From: Cymbidium sinense
Taxonomy: Eukaryota; Streptophyta; Magnoliopsida; Asparagales; Orchidaceae
Direction of reading: 5' to 3'
DNA length: 64,000 nt
Assembly: GCA_021442155.1 (NCBI GenBank)
Contig: CM038221.1
Span: forward strand, 29,169,906-29,233,905
Notes under the pieces: model-generated
Seen by the model: only the letters and a program-made list of their open reading frames with translations
Database searches by the model: none
Told to the model about the DNA's origin: nothing
Program-made: the position numbers and the translations under genes
Shown here: one piece after another, positions 9,931 to 22,275 of the stretch
How positions within the stretch are numbered: the stretch's first letter is position 1
Layout: each line of letters begins with the position of its first letter

Positions 9931-12256
9931 AGGGTTGTACTCTATTGGAGTTCATTGAAATATTGAAGCAGCTTGACATTTAGGCTTGTGAGCTAAGAAT
10001 TTTTTTTTAAGTTCGACCCTTACCTCAAACTTATTAAATTGGAACTTTATGTTCAAGCTCAATCATCGGACCTGTTGAGCTTGAGATTTTTATGTCCATT
10101 TGTCTCTTTGAGCTTATTGAATCAACAAAATAGTTCGACTTTTAGTTTTGTGAGCTAAAAATTTTTAGCTAGTTCAATCTTTAGGCATATCTTATTTGAG
10201 TTGTTAGCTCAATACTTGGACTTGTAATCTTAAAATTTACATGTTGATTCAGATTCTAGTGTCACTTAGTTATTAAAACAAGTTAACCTTTAGGCTCTAG
10301 AGCTAAAGAGCCATTGTTATGAGTAATTTTATTTTGTTATAAATATGAGTTGCCAGTTAACTTCCATAATTTTGACGGTGAAATTAAGCTGAATTGCTTT
10401 GAATAAGATTTATATAAAATTACCTCTATTTTGAAATTTTTTTTTTGATATAATCCTTATTTACTCTTTTGATATTTAGGATGATCATAGTTTAAGCACT
10501 TAAGTTCTTTAAGCTAGCAATGTTAATAACAGCTTGGCTTTATGTTTGATTAGTTCACATAATGGCTTAACCAACAATATATAATACTTTTTGAGATTGT
10601 AGTCATGTATAAAACACATAGGCCTTACAACTTTCATATTAGTAAGTTGTTAGGCCACTCTTATGCATTTTCAATGATGAAGTGACCTTCTCGGTTCAGG
10701 TTAAAATTCTCACCAATACTTTGATGGGGAATTATAGGTTTTCAATGATGTGAATTAGTTTACTCATTTTGAAGTTTCTTGTATTGATTATATGATAATA
10801 AGATCTAGTCATCTTTGCCGTGTGATTTTCCAAATTTTGATGAGTTTGAATTTATATTTTATCTAGGGTTTTAAGTTCAGTAAACCTTAGGCAATCATTT
10901 TTTTATTAAGGTAGCTTGACATTATGAGGGAGCAGGGAGTATTGCCTATCTTCCAAACACAAGCAATTTTAGAGTGGCTTTTGTTACAATTTTATATGTG
11001 GTGTGAGGCCTTTAAAGCTTATGTTAGTTTGACATGTCATTCTCTTTTTTTTTTTTTTTTTTTTGGAGAGGGTCTTCTCTAGTAGTTGTATCAAAGTATT
11101 GTTGATTATCTCTGCTAAATACTTGATTTTTGGGTTATATATTGAGGAATAGTGTGAATCTTATATCGCTTAATGATGTAGTAAATTTTAGCTCTAATGA
11201 GATTGTGCCACTATCACATAAGCATAGTACCTTAAATCTAAAACAACATGATCTCATAAGAATATCATTTTTTTGCCTTAACACTCACTAAAAAAATACG
11301 ACATGGGGATAAATCGATGCATTAGGGAAGAAGGTAGATCTATGAGGTCGATTATGACTAACTCTCAAATTACTAAGATGCTGCTCTAGGAAGCAACATG
11401 TTAGATAGTCAATATAAATTGTGATGTGATACCAACACAATGGTCAAGAACAAGATCAAACTAAGGCACTATATTAATAGTTGGATTCATCGTGCACAAC
11501 TCTTATGCAAGAGCATGAGTTGTCCCTCTCTCCAAAGTCACTCTCTCAAAGTCAAATTGCAATAAATGGAAATTTTAAATTGAATCTTTTGATATTAAGG
11601 TCAACCTCACCATGCAAAGAATAAAGGATATTGAAAGATTTCATGCTCTATCAACTACTTTATCTTCTATTTTGACTAAACAAAATCTCATCTTTATGGA
11701 AGTATTTTTTGTATTTTTTTTTTGTTATTTTCATTATTATTGCATTATGACAAGTTATCAATCTAAACATTAATGTTTTATTGGCTTCAAGGGCTATATT
11801 ATAAATAAGCCTTGGGTAGCTATAGGCTTGTAGAAGCCTATAAATATTTCCATGCTTTGTATTGAATAAAATTATGTATTTGATTGAACAAATATTGCAT
11901 GTAAAGATATGGTGGCTTCTTTGCTCTTTGGTGGAATATGGTAATTAATCCTTATTTGCTTAGAAAAACACTATCCCCATCTTGAGATTAAGATTCATTT
12001 TTCATGAGGTAGATTAAGTTTAATTTAACAAGAATGCCATAGTTTTTTATAGGTGCAAGTCCTTGTAATTAATTAACTCTCTTGCTTGTAGGAAATTACT
12101 CTCAATCAAGGACTAGAACATGATTTCATACCTAGGTTCAAAGCCAACGTTTGGATTTTAATTAAAAGGGGGTTGCTTGGAGGAATGGAGACGAAGTCGA
12201 TCAAAATCTCATGGTTTTGTCGTTCTAGAAATATCATTGGTGATTATATTGTAATA
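9931..12256. other. Noncoding part of the duplicated segment upstream of ARPC3
   Basis: AT-rich, with no convincing exon. It includes a T-run near 11045-11064. A short block at about 12091-12230, which in the other copy follows a CTTGCAG acceptor-like site and contains GAGGAATGGAGACGAAGTC, could be an exon remnant, but I do not recognise a product. Confidence 0.4.
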
Positions 12257-12903
12257 TCCAATAAATCTGATTAGCAACTATGGGATATATGGATTTTTGT
12301 TATTTTTAATTATAATTAATTTAGTAAGATTAGTAGCATGATATTGACTTAGAATATAAATAGTGTTGGGGCTCATATGCATTTGAAGACCCAAATTTAA
12401 CTAGAATGATGAGGCTTACTCTATTTGACTTATATGAATTTTGTTATTTTTAATTATAAAGCATGATGACTTAGAATATAAATAGTGTTGGGGCTCATGC
12501 ATTTGAAGACCCAAATTTAACTAGAATGATGAGGCTTTGACTCTATTTGACTTATATGAATTTTTGTTATTTTTAATTATAATTAATTTAGCAGGCTTAG
12601 TAGCATGATATTGACTTAGAATATAAATTGTATTGGGAAGCTCATATATTCATTTGAAGACCCAAATTTAATTGGATTGATGAGGCTTACAGCTCTATTT
12701 GTAAGTCTCCCAAAATATTGGTTCTTACAATCTTGCCTTGCTGGGAAAGCTACCAGAAAGGTGAGTCTTATGATCTTTCCCTCTAGGCAATGCGATCTAA
12801 TGCTAAAATTTAATTTTTTTTGAAGTGGGGCTTATGTTCATAGAAAACCCATGTATGTCTAGCTTTGCATGGTCTTTCCAAACTTCAATAGGAGTATCAA
12901 ATT
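12257..12903. mobile_element. 647-bp insertion with 5-bp TAATA duplication, absent from the other arm
   Basis: The right arm reads straight through (..GATTATATTGTAATAACAAGAT.. on its minus strand), while here TAATA at 12252-12256 and 12904-12908 brackets extra sequence. Inside, about 12300-12690 consists of three diverged direct copies of a 130-160-bp unit containing GACTTAGAATATAAAT and GAAGACCCAAATTTAA. There is no coding capacity and no clear terminal repeat. The site structure supports insertion rather than deletion in the other arm. Confidence 0.6.
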
Positions 12904-13336
12904 TAATAACACGATATGTTAAAAATATTAAATACGTTTGGCTTATCACTATGGGCTTAAGTGCATGTGATATTAAAATATGGGTCTGATGACTTGATGT
13001 TATAGGAAAGATGACCTGATGATGGAAACTCACTAGTTGGATCAATTGGGAGTTAGCTAGGTTGAACTCTGATCCTTGATTTGTAAGCTTGATTTATCAA
13101 GTTGACAACACTAAATTTGTCATTTATTTAACAAGTCTACAATACTAAATTTGTCATTTTCAAAAGTTTCATGTGGTTCTTCCTGACTTCATTGTTAACT
13201 CAAATGGACTTAAGAGTGGCAAATAATGAATATCAGTTTTTATTGTTTCTCTTGGAATTCTTAATACTCATGCCTTAAAATTCTTATTTCTTGCACAACC
13301 CCCGAAATTGATCTAATTGTCAATTGATACTTGCAG

Positions 13337-14076
13337 GTATACCATTCAAGTTTTGTTGATGAGACGGGTATAACCAAAGCCTGTGGATGCCCTATTCTCC
13401 CACTAAAAACTCACATCAAGGGCCCTGCTCCAGCCTCAGATCTAGGTTTCTATCCAAATATATCATTCCTATTGAATTTTTTCTCTCATATTCTATTTAT
13501 TAATCATCACCATTCACTTTTTTTTTTTTTTTTTTGGGCAGACAAGATTGATATTGTTGATGAATCAATATCCTTCTTTCGAGCTAATGTCTTCTTCAGG
13601 AACTTTGACGTTAGAAGCGCCGCAGATAAGTCGCTAATATACCTTACTTTTACATTAATGTACAAAAAACTTGAAGGTTGAACATTGGCGGGGAACCAAA
13701 GCAATCATTAACTTGGGTCTTGAAAATGTTCCAGTACCGGGAGAACAAGGCTTTCCTTTTCCTGGACTCTTTACTCTTCCACAATCTCAACAAGAAGCGG
13801 GCATACTTTACATACTTTTCTTTTGACAATTTATTGTTTTTTCCTTTCAATATTGATATAAAAAATGAACATTTTTATTGATTAATATATATTTTACTTA
13901 TGCAAAGATTGATGTCATTATTCTTGATAATAGAGCTTTTCAGGAATTATCTGAAGCAGATAAGGGAGGAGGCAAGTGGTAGACTGCTTAGCTGTGCTTA
14001 CAGGTCTAATGGTACCCCTAACAAATGGTGGCTAGCTTTTGCAAAGAGGAAGTTTGTGAACATTGTTGTTACTTGA
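13337..14076 (+). pseudogene. Actin-related protein 2/3 complex subunit 3 (ARPC3) pseudogene, left copy
   Basis: ARPC3 is the 21-kDa subunit of the Arp2/3 actin-nucleating complex. Exon A (13337-13445) gives VYHSSFVDETGITKACGCP and ..LPLKTHIKGPAPASDL. A GT..AG intron (13446-13541) is followed by exon B (13542-13800): DKIDIVDESISFFRANVFFR.. and YLTF. A 9-base or larger loss and a shift near 13665 then give a TGA at 13679, with PVPGEQGFPFPG-type sequence continuing in another frame. The next intron would start with GC at 13801 and end at TAG (13931-13933). Exon C (13934-14076) gives LFRNYLKQIREEASGRLLS then NGTPNKWWLAFAKRKFVN and a stop. The start-codon exon ahead of 13337 was not found. Retained introns mean a duplicated, not processed, pseudogene. 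Confidence 0.88.
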
Positions 14077-14147
14077 GGAGTTGGCTTAAAGCTTTATTGG
14101 GTTACTGTTTAAGTGGAGGGAAGGAGGTGAAATGAAGAATTAACTAC

Positions 14148-15441
14148 ACTTAAACAACCATCAAATTGACCAGGCAAGTGTCCCCTGAATGAGGTTGGGC
14201 TCTGGATTTATCTTCTTAATTTTGTTCTCATATTTGGTTCAATTTGTTTTTGATAGATTTTGATAATATCAATTACTAAGCTCACCTTGTTTGTTTTAAT
14301 GTCTGTTTGATATTGTTATAGTTGACTTAAAAATTAGTTGTAAAACTATTATGAGAAAACATTGTAAAACTATTATGTGATTATTACTTGAATTTGTGCA
14401 AATTTGATTTATTTACTCTTAAATTGATGAATTTTCTAATTGTACATATGTAATTACCAGTCTCTACTACCATTGCTTGATATATTGAATAATGGACTGA
14501 ATCAAATATTTAAAACACAGCTTAAATGATCTATCTCTATGTAGCAACAAATGGAAATTATAGTGCATGAGAATGGAAGGAGTAAAAAACACAACTAAAT
14601 GAATGTTTTAAGAGTTTAGCTATCACTAACTTATTGAAGGTCAGCTAGAGAAGTGAGAGACTTTTAAAGGGAAGGCTCTTGAGTCTTTAGGTGTGTACTT
14701 CAATATCCAGAAGGAAATATGAAGGCCTTGGCATATATATATTTGACCATGATTTTTAGTTATTTTTTACCCCCATTTACTATTGTTTAACGTTCACATC
14801 ACCTTTTAATCTTGGCATCTCATCACACACTATTTTTCTCTCTCTCTACAATGCTTCGCGCCCCTCCCCTCTCTTTCCTCTCATTTTGAGTTATGAGAAG
14901 TTGTTGGATTCCCTCTCTCAATTATGCTATTGACTATACTCACATAAATTCTATGAAAATGCTCTTCAAGTTTTTCAAATATTTATTTATCTTATATTTC
15001 CAAACATCACCCTGTTTCTATGGCTTTTGTATTCTCTTATAATTGTTATATATACTTCACTTTTATAATGTTTAGATTCTTTTTTTTTCGAATGAAAATT
15101 GATAGTTTAAGTGTGTGAGCTAACATCTCTTAGAGAAGGACTTCCAATGAGGGAGGAAAGTATGACAAATGATTATTTATGGACTTTGCACTCCCTCTCT
15201 CTTTTTTAGTTATCTATACTTCACTCTTGCAAATTTTAATTTCATTATGATTAGTCTACTCTAGATGAGTTATTATCTTTACTATTGCAAGGTTAGAAGG
15301 CTTAGATTGATTAACATCCTTTAAACATAGTTATCAAGAGTTGAAATACTATGTTGTTAAGTTCATCCATTAATAAAATAGTTACCTTAGCTTGGAGTAT
15401 ATTCATAAGAAACTTTAAAAAGCATTTAAGCTTTGTACAAG
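14148..15441. other. Noncoding tail of the duplicated segment with an 0.84-kb block missing from the other arm
   Basis: From about 14160 to 14990 the sequence has no counterpart in the inverted copy, which jumps from CAACCATCAAA directly to CATGTTTCTATTGC. The block includes a CT-rich patch near 14835-14885. From 15000 to 15370 the arms match again. No reading frame is supported. Confidence 0.5.
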
Positions 15442-17067
15442 TGCATTAGTTAGGGTTGCATCTTTCCTCTATTCTAACATTATATTTAATATCAAATGTA
15501 AGATTAGTTTCTTAGAAATGCGAGATCTAAGAAGTGGAGCTTGACTAAACTACATGAATGCTTGGTTCCTTTTAAGGAGAGAAATCAATTAATGAGAATA
15601 AACCAACTTTGATCAACTTAGGGTGATAAAATAAAAGGCTTTTGTGACCTAACAAATGCATCAAACACATTCATAAACTCAAGTGCATGTTATTGAACGC
15701 ACACAAACTTAAGTCGTTCAATTTAATGACTTGATCAAGGCCTATGCTTCAATTAGATCTGTTTGATGGCTTTTATATATGATATTAGCTCATTTATGAG
15801 TTTAGTTGAATTTAAATTTAACATATTTAATTATCTTAGCAAGAGTTAATATTGTTATGAGTATAGACTAATTAATAAGTTTTTTATTTCTTAATATATT
15901 TATATTTAAAAATAATCATAGGATACAAATTATTAAATTGTCTACCTTGTTCAAGAGTGTCATTCCCCATCATAGACATTAAGTCAACCTCCTTTACCAA
16001 TGATGAGGTTAATCAAATCTACACTACAATAACTAACTTATATAAAAGCACATACAATTTAAATAATACCAAGGGAAAGGAATTTAATTAATAATACCTA
16101 TATATATTTATACAAGTATCATATCTAATCATTTAAATCAACTTAATAACAAGAGTAATGATTAGGTCATTTTAGGGTAATTTTTTATTTCATTATTTCT
16201 TTAGGTTAATATTATTCATTTATTTTGTTACTATATTTTGTTTTTTAATTATGCATTAGTTAGGGTTGCATCTTTCCTCTATTCTAACATTATATTTAAT
16301 ATCAAATGTAAGATTAGTTTCTTAGAAATGCAGATCTAAGAAGTGGAGCTTGACTAAACTACATGAATGCTTGGTTCCTTTTAAGGAGAGAAATCAACTA
16401 ATGAGAATAAACCAACTTAGATCAACTTAGGGTGATAAAATAAAAGGCTTTTGTGACCTAACAAATGCATCAAACACATTCATAAGCTCAAGTGCATGTT
16501 ATTGAACGCACACAAACTTAAGTCGTTCAATTTAATGACTTGATCAAGGCCTATGCTTCAATTAGATCTGTTTGATGGCTTTTATATATGATATTAGCTC
16601 ATTTATGAGTTTAGGTTGAATTTAAATTTAGCATATTTAATTATCTTAGCGGGAAGAGTTAATATTGTTATGAGTATAGACTAATTAATAAGTTTTTATA
16701 TTTCTTAATATATTTATATTTAAAAAATAATCATAGGATACAAATTATTAAATTGTCTACCTTGTTCAAGAGTGTCATTCCCCATCATAGACATTAAGTC
16801 AACCTCCTTTACCAATGATGAGGTTAATCAAATCTAATACACTAACTTATATAAAAGCACATACAATTTAAATAATACCAAGGGAAAGGAATTTAATTAA
16901 TAATACCTATATATATTTATACAAGTATCATATCCTAATCATTTAAATCAACTTCGAATAATTAAGAGTAATGATTAGGTCATTTTAGGGTAATTTTTTA
17001 TTGCATTATTTCTTTAGGTCAATATTATTCATTTATTTTGTTACTATATTTTGTTTTTTTAATTATG
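15442..17067. repeat. Direct tandem duplication, two copies of about 0.81 kb
   Basis: Copy 1 (15442-16251) and copy 2 (16252-17067) both begin TGCATTAGTTAGGGTTGCATC and end TTTTGTTTTTTAATTATG. They differ by a few substitutions and short indels (for example GGGAAGAG against AAGAG near 16650), so the event is fairly recent. Neither copy codes for protein. Confidence 0.93.
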
Positions 17068-17400
17068 ATAAAAATATATTTTATTTACAAATTTTTTATA
17101 ATTATTTTTATAAATAATTATAGCCACTCAAAATGAACCTGAATGAAATGTATGTCAAAAAATATTTTGATTTTTTTATTCAATTTCTTCCATTAAAAAG
17201 AATTAAATATCCAACACTTATTAATTTCAAATATTCAATTAACTACTCACTTGAAATAATCTTAACGTGTGTTCATCGGTTAATTGTCAAATTAAATCAT
17301 AAAGAAAATTAATTTATTTTTTTAATTAATATATAGAAAGAGAGATATATATATATATCACACAACTTAAAATTTTCTTTTTTTAAATATATAATAATAA
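17068..17400. other. AT-rich flank upstream of CAF1
   Basis: Very AT-rich, with a (TA)n stretch at about 17345-17360. It lies directly ahead of the CAF1 leader and could contain its promoter, but no single TATA box or other element stands out. Confidence 0.4.
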
Positions 17401-17628
17401 ATTGCGGCCTAAAAACAACGGAAACCCACGTCTCTCTCTCCCTCTTGCCTCCAAAAGATCGCGTCGCCCAAGTTTCCGAAATCCTCGACGATGAGGCGAG
17501 ATAGTCACCCCTCGCTGGAAAAGGCGACGGGACGAGCGTTATGCGAGGGAGAAGAAGAGTCCGTGAGAGAGTTGCGGATTCAAGTTGAACCTTTCCAATG
17601 CCTGGATTTACTAGATCCGGAATTTAAG

Positions 17629-17711
17629 GTATAACGGAGGAGAAACTTGATATAAGATTTTGATTTCTGAAGGATTTTTTTAAAGTCGTCATTTTTTTTG
17701 TTGTTTGGCAG
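17629..17711 (+). other. Intron in the CAF1 5' leader (83 bp)
   Basis: A GT donor (AAATTTAAG|GTATAACG) and an AG acceptor (TTGTTTGGCAG|GATTTG) after a T-rich run bound an 83-bp intron of typical plant size. The leader before it (about 17410-17628) is CT- and GC-rich and has a short upstream ORF starting at 17490. Confidence 0.6.
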
Positions 17712-17754
17712 GATTTGAGGTTATCTTGGCTTCCCCCTTAGTTGCGAGAGCATA

Positions 17755-18510
17755 ATGTCGAGCCTCGAGAAGCTCGACGGCGACTTCGCCGATGAGTCCG
17801 TTGAGATCCGCGAGGTATGGGACTCTAACCTGGAGGAGGAATTCTCTCTAATCCGCTCCATTGTCGACGAATACCCCTTCATCTCCATGGATACCGAGTT
17901 TCCCGGCGTCCCGCTTCGCCCCGTCGGTATTTTCCGGTCAGCCGCCGAACACTACTGCACTCTTAAAAGCAACGTCAACCATCTCAATCTCATACAACTG
18001 GGGCTCACCTTCTCCAACTCTTTCGGCCGCCTCCCTCTCTTCGGCTCTCCCCTTTGCCCCTGCGTTTGGCAGTTCAACTTCCGAGAGTTCGACGCTGCAA
18101 GCGACGTCTTCGCCCCCGAATCCATCGAGCTTCTCCGCCAGAGCGGAATGAACTTTGAAAAGAACCGCCGCCTCGGTGTCGCCGCCCCTCGCTTCGCCGA
18201 ACTCATCATGTCCTCCGGCGCCGTGCTAAACGATTCCGTCCATTGGATCGCTTTCCACTGTTGCTACGACTTCGGATATCTTCTCAAAATGTTAACTTCC
18301 CGCGATCTGCCGGACACTCAAGAGGAGTTCTTCAATTATCTTCGGCTGTATTTTCCCAACGTTTACGACATCAAGCATTTGATAAGGTTCAGCAACAACC
18401 TCTATGGCGGGCTGAACAAGCTCGCTGAGCTACTTGAGGTGGAGAGAGTAGGAGTTGCCACCGTGGACGATAGACCATCGCGCCACCTTCAAGTTGAAAG
18501 ATTGTTTTAA
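17755..18510 (+). CDS. CAF1 (CCR4-associated factor 1) deadenylase, frameshifted near the C-terminus
   Basis: CAF1 is the DEDD-type 3'-5' exonuclease of the CCR4-NOT complex that shortens mRNA poly(A) tails. The 251-residue frame shows exonuclease motif I SMDTEFPG (Asp46, Glu48), [19 protein letters not shown] and motif [13 protein letters not shown] (Asp172; the family usually has HSGYDFGYL). It also has [11 protein letters not shown] and [17 protein letters not shown]. Plant CAF1 genes are usually intronless, as here. The usual next segment CHQAGSDS, which carries the last catalytic His and Asp, is lost: a base is missing after 18456, further small losses follow, and the frame ends [15 protein letters not shown]. 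The original C-terminus ([18 protein letters not shown]) is readable in another frame at 18485-18544. It is either a young pseudogene, a truncated catalytically dead protein, or a sequence error. The start was chosen as the family-typical N-terminus. Confidence 0.87.
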   Translation: MSSLEKLDGDFADESVEIREVWDSNLEEEFSLIRSIVDEYPFISMDTEFPGVPLRPVGIFRSAAEHYCTLKSNVNHLNLIQLGLTFSNSFGRLPLFGSPLCPCVWQFNFREFDAASDVFAPESIELLRQSGMNFEKNRRLGVAAPRFAELIMSSGAVLNDSVHWIAFHCCYDFGYLLKMLTSRDLPDTQEEFFNYLRLYFPNVYDIKHLIRFSNNLYGGLNKLAELLEVERVGVATVDDRPSRHLQVERLF

Positions 18511-18544
18511 TGGATCTACAGAGATATATGCTAGAGTTTTATGA

Positions 18545-19559
18545 TCGCATCAATCAAGAATCAACATTAGTATAAATGACAAGATATTTCATTTCGTAAT
18601 ACATTTACTTGATGTTGGAGGAATGCTATAAAATCAATTGAAATATTAATATTCTTATTTGAAAACAGAGATAATTATATATTGTTCTAATTTCCTTTAG
18701 CTTGCATTCTTATGTTACATATCATTGTGAAATGCCACAAAACTTAAGGAGAAATTCTCATTCATTATATGTGATTTTTATAAATATTGAATGATAAGCT
18801 CATTGAGATTGAATTATTTAGTTTATATTTATCATCTTTATGATATAATATAATTTATTGTCACAATCTTTTCATCCTAATATTTTAACCACACAACTTT
18901 ATTGTAATGAATAACATTTTTGTTGATAAATATTTGGATTCATATGATATAGTTAATGAGATTATTTGTTTTATAAATCTATCTTTTGAGGCTTCATGGA
19001 ATTCTCAAATTGTATGGTATTCTTGAGGCATGTTACCATTTCATCACTTAGCTTTAACTTTAAAATTAATGCTCTATTCAATATCCTCATACTTTTATAC
19101 TATAAATTAAACATTCTTAGGTCTTTCAAATCTAAGTGTCACTTTATTCTATTAAGATATTAAATTATAATAATCAATTTTAATACGAGCACATTATAAT
19201 AATTTAATTGATTGTATCTCTCTTATTTTCTAAATCTTTCCTTCATTATTTGAATTTTTAAGTGCATTATAGTTATTTTCTATGCATTAGAATGTGTATT
19301 TCACATTAATAATGTTATTTATGAGGTGATATTAAATATTTAGATGTTATTTATATAAATATTAAAATTCAGATATTAGAAATATAAATATATAAGAATT
19401 GTGTATATCTATGTAAATGTCCTAAATAAATAATTAATTAGGTTTAATTTTAATTAAAATTAAATTGAATATTAATTACCAATTTAATAAACAAGTTAAA
19501 AAATTTAAAATTTAAATCATAAACAAGCTCAGCTCTAATTCGATAAAATATACATGAAG
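18545..19559. other. Noncoding AT-rich DNA downstream of CAF1
   Basis: No frame, repeat or RNA gene could be supported. The composition is strongly AT-rich throughout. Confidence 0.5.
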
Positions 19560-20330
19560 AATGACTCAACTCCCTCATTTACCGCAGTATTTTTCGCCAC
19601 CGAAACGATTCCTCGCGGTTAGCTCTGTCGCGCTCCCCACTGCCAAGCCACCCAACTCACCCTCTCTCTCACTCTCTCTCTCGCTCCCTTCCTCCCATCT
19701 CTCTCTATTCTCTATCATCTCATGAGATACGCCTGCGCCGGCGCTAAAACCCTAGTCAATGAGGAATGCTTTGGCCGCAATCCTACATCGACACCGGAAT
19801 CATCTGATTTCTTATGATATTTCTCTCTTTTATTTATTTTCCATGTCCTCTCACCACCTTTTCATGCCAGATGATGACTTCTTTATCTTTCTTTTAAACT
19901 CTTTTAGGTTTGTTCATCAACAATAGTAGTAGCTTTTCAAAAGCTTTTCTATCATGGGAGATGGGTCTGGACGCTAGACTCGAAAGGAACGATCGACCTC
20001 CGCCCTCTTCTCGTAGGTCAGTTGATTCCGATAGTAGGAGTCTTCGTTAGAAGGATTGTGTTTGTTTCATTATTTGGAAAAAAATTGGTGGCAAATGCAG
20101 CTTCTCGACAGTATTTACTAGTGTGCATGGAGAGAAATCAGCTACTGAGTATGTGAGGCGGCGAAAGCGATTGGAGACCGAGTTTGGGCACATGCTTGGA
20201 ATACACATCTCCAAGACTTTTTTCGCTTTACTCTGGAGACTTTTTTCACTTAGAATCCAATTGAAATCAATTTCAAGTCAGATTAAAAATCAATCTCATG
20301 TCATCTCAAACTCAATTCTCAGTTAGATAC
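19560..20330 (+). other. Leader-like block and possible gene fragment, unrecognised
   Basis: The block stands out for its composition: GC-rich at 19580-19640, then CT microsatellite-like (TCTCTCTC, 19660-19710), then AAAACCCTAG (a telobox-like motif common in plant leaders) at about 19746. An ATG at 19952 opens MGDGSG, and a neighbouring frame gives GLDARLERNDRPPPSSRRS with a stop soon after. A further 67-codon frame (20123-20326) begins HGEKSATEYVRRRKRLETEF. Together it looks like the 5' end of a broken gene. I do not recognise the product and assign no function. Confidence 0.35.
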
Positions 20331-22275
20331 AAGTAAACATTGGAGTCTCGTTAAAGCAAAACTGAGAAGAGTTATGCTTTTGGTCGTTTAACGTAGAAAT
20401 TCTCTCACGAATTGATGCTATGCTGTTTAGTAATTTGGGCATGAGTGAAAGTTTTAAATGGGTTTACTCTGGTGGGTAAAATTAGGCGCTGTTCAAAAAT
20501 TTTCTGGTCTGCTTTATGAAATAAAATTGCTGCTACAAAACAAAGGTGATAGAGCAACTCATTACAAGTGCGTTCTTCATGGGCATGTGGTCACGAAGAG
20601 GTGCATAGAGGGTATTGGCTTTCTTTTTTGTGGTTCCTCAAAAAATAAAATTGCGGTATGTCCAAGATGGAAAAGAGAAATGGTGAAGTAATAAATTACC
20701 AAATGTAGCATTGAAATGTGTTGATGTACTTCTTTGATATATAAGCAATATGAAATCCATTGGTAATATCTGTTAGGGCTGTTATTTTAAGCTTGCCAAT
20801 TTACAATGTTAGGTTTTTGAGGAATGGAATAATAAGATCCTACTGAAGGATCCAAAAGGTTATTTATGTTTAGGTGAGAACCAAAAATTGGCTAGTAGTC
20901 ATGACAATCAAGCTTCCTTGGGCATGAAGATGCATGTAATTTGATAGAGTTTGTTATTGAATGTTGTCACTATAAAAAAATGATTGGATTGATCTAGTCC
21001 AAGTTAAGGATTTGTTCAATTTTTATTTCGGATGAAATTGTATCTGACTTGAATATCTAGCTTTGTTTTTAGCATGTTTTACAAATGCTACAATGTGTAG
21101 GAAATGATTGACAATTTATAGTAAAACAAATGTGCAATCTATTAATTATATAATGTTGTCTTACTTAATATCACTTGGTGCACAAAAGTATCATCATTTC
21201 ATGTTGATCATTGAAAAATCAATTGAGATAATATTAATGAGCCAATTATGATACGTTATCCATTGAAAGGGATAGAAAATGAAGGGTAATGCTCACAACA
21301 TGTATTTTTTTTATGACAAGTTGGATATATACCCTTATCAAATTACAATGAATTCTCTATTAAATAATTATTACAAGACTTAAATTAATCCTAATTGAAA
21401 ATTTTAATTATTAAAATATAAAATAAAATGTAAATTTTAAGTATTGTTCTAATTCAAAATATGATACTTTAAATTGATTATATTAAAAACATCATATATT
21501 AATTGTTATAATGTGTCAAATTTGTATCATAACATAAATTTATCATTTTAATCTCTTAAAATAATCCCATACAATGAATATGAGAACATTTTGAATTTTG
21601 TTTAAATTATTATATAACACATAGTATCTTAAATAATTATAATTTCAGTCTCCCATGTATTGCATGAGATTTTTTTATACATATTATTATCCTAATATGA
21701 AAAACAAAGTTCAAGTTAAGACATGTTCATTTAATATAAGGCACATTAGCCTAATATTTCAGAGCTTAGGTTATCAATCAATAATTTTTGAGTTCAAGCT
21801 TTTGCACATAGATTATATGTATGAATTTGCTGTTAAATTTACTCAAAATGTCCCAAAAAAGACGCATTCATTAAATGCACCTATCTACTTAGTCTATTCA
21901 ATATTATGAAATTATAATGAAAAAGATAAATTCCTTCAAAACTTTAAAAGAACATTAGAGTTCAATTTTAAAATGGAGCAATCTCCAAAATTATTAAAAT
22001 AGTATTCCCTAAATAAAAATAAACTATTTAAATTTAAAAGTTAACACTATCATTGCACCCCAAGTCGAAAAAAGTGGAGGGTTGCGATAAAAACATCCAA
22101 AGATAAAACTTGTTGAAATAATCATGACATGAATCCTTTAAAACATTGTATTAATGAGGGCCCCTCAAACGCATTGTATAACTGAATCTGAAAAGTGTGC
22201 ATGGGTCGTTGCATCGATGCGTGGCTGTAGTGTTAAATAGGCAAGGGTTCCCACATTATGGACGGATGCGGGCAA
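20331..22275. other. Noncoding AT-rich DNA
   Basis: No conserved frame is visible; the frames at 20458-20691 and 21655-21909 have no recognisable motif and biased AT composition, and I regard them as chance. Confidence 0.45.

Larger units (their letters stand above)
9637..17010. repeat. Left arm of a large inverted segmental duplication containing ARPC3
   Basis: The sequence from 9637 onward matches 35131 downward on the opposite strand; both begin at CACACAACTTTGTAC. Matching landmarks include 9950/34800 (CTCCAATTGAGTACAACCC inverted), 10310/34490, 11800/32950, 13337-14076/32122-31381 and 15040-15370/31240-30880. A last match links 16915-17010 with 30590-30880. The left arm is longer because of blocks at 12257-12903, about 14160-14990 and about 15370-16915 that the right arm lacks. 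Intron positions of ARPC3 are kept in both, so this is a DNA-level duplication. Confidence 0.88.
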
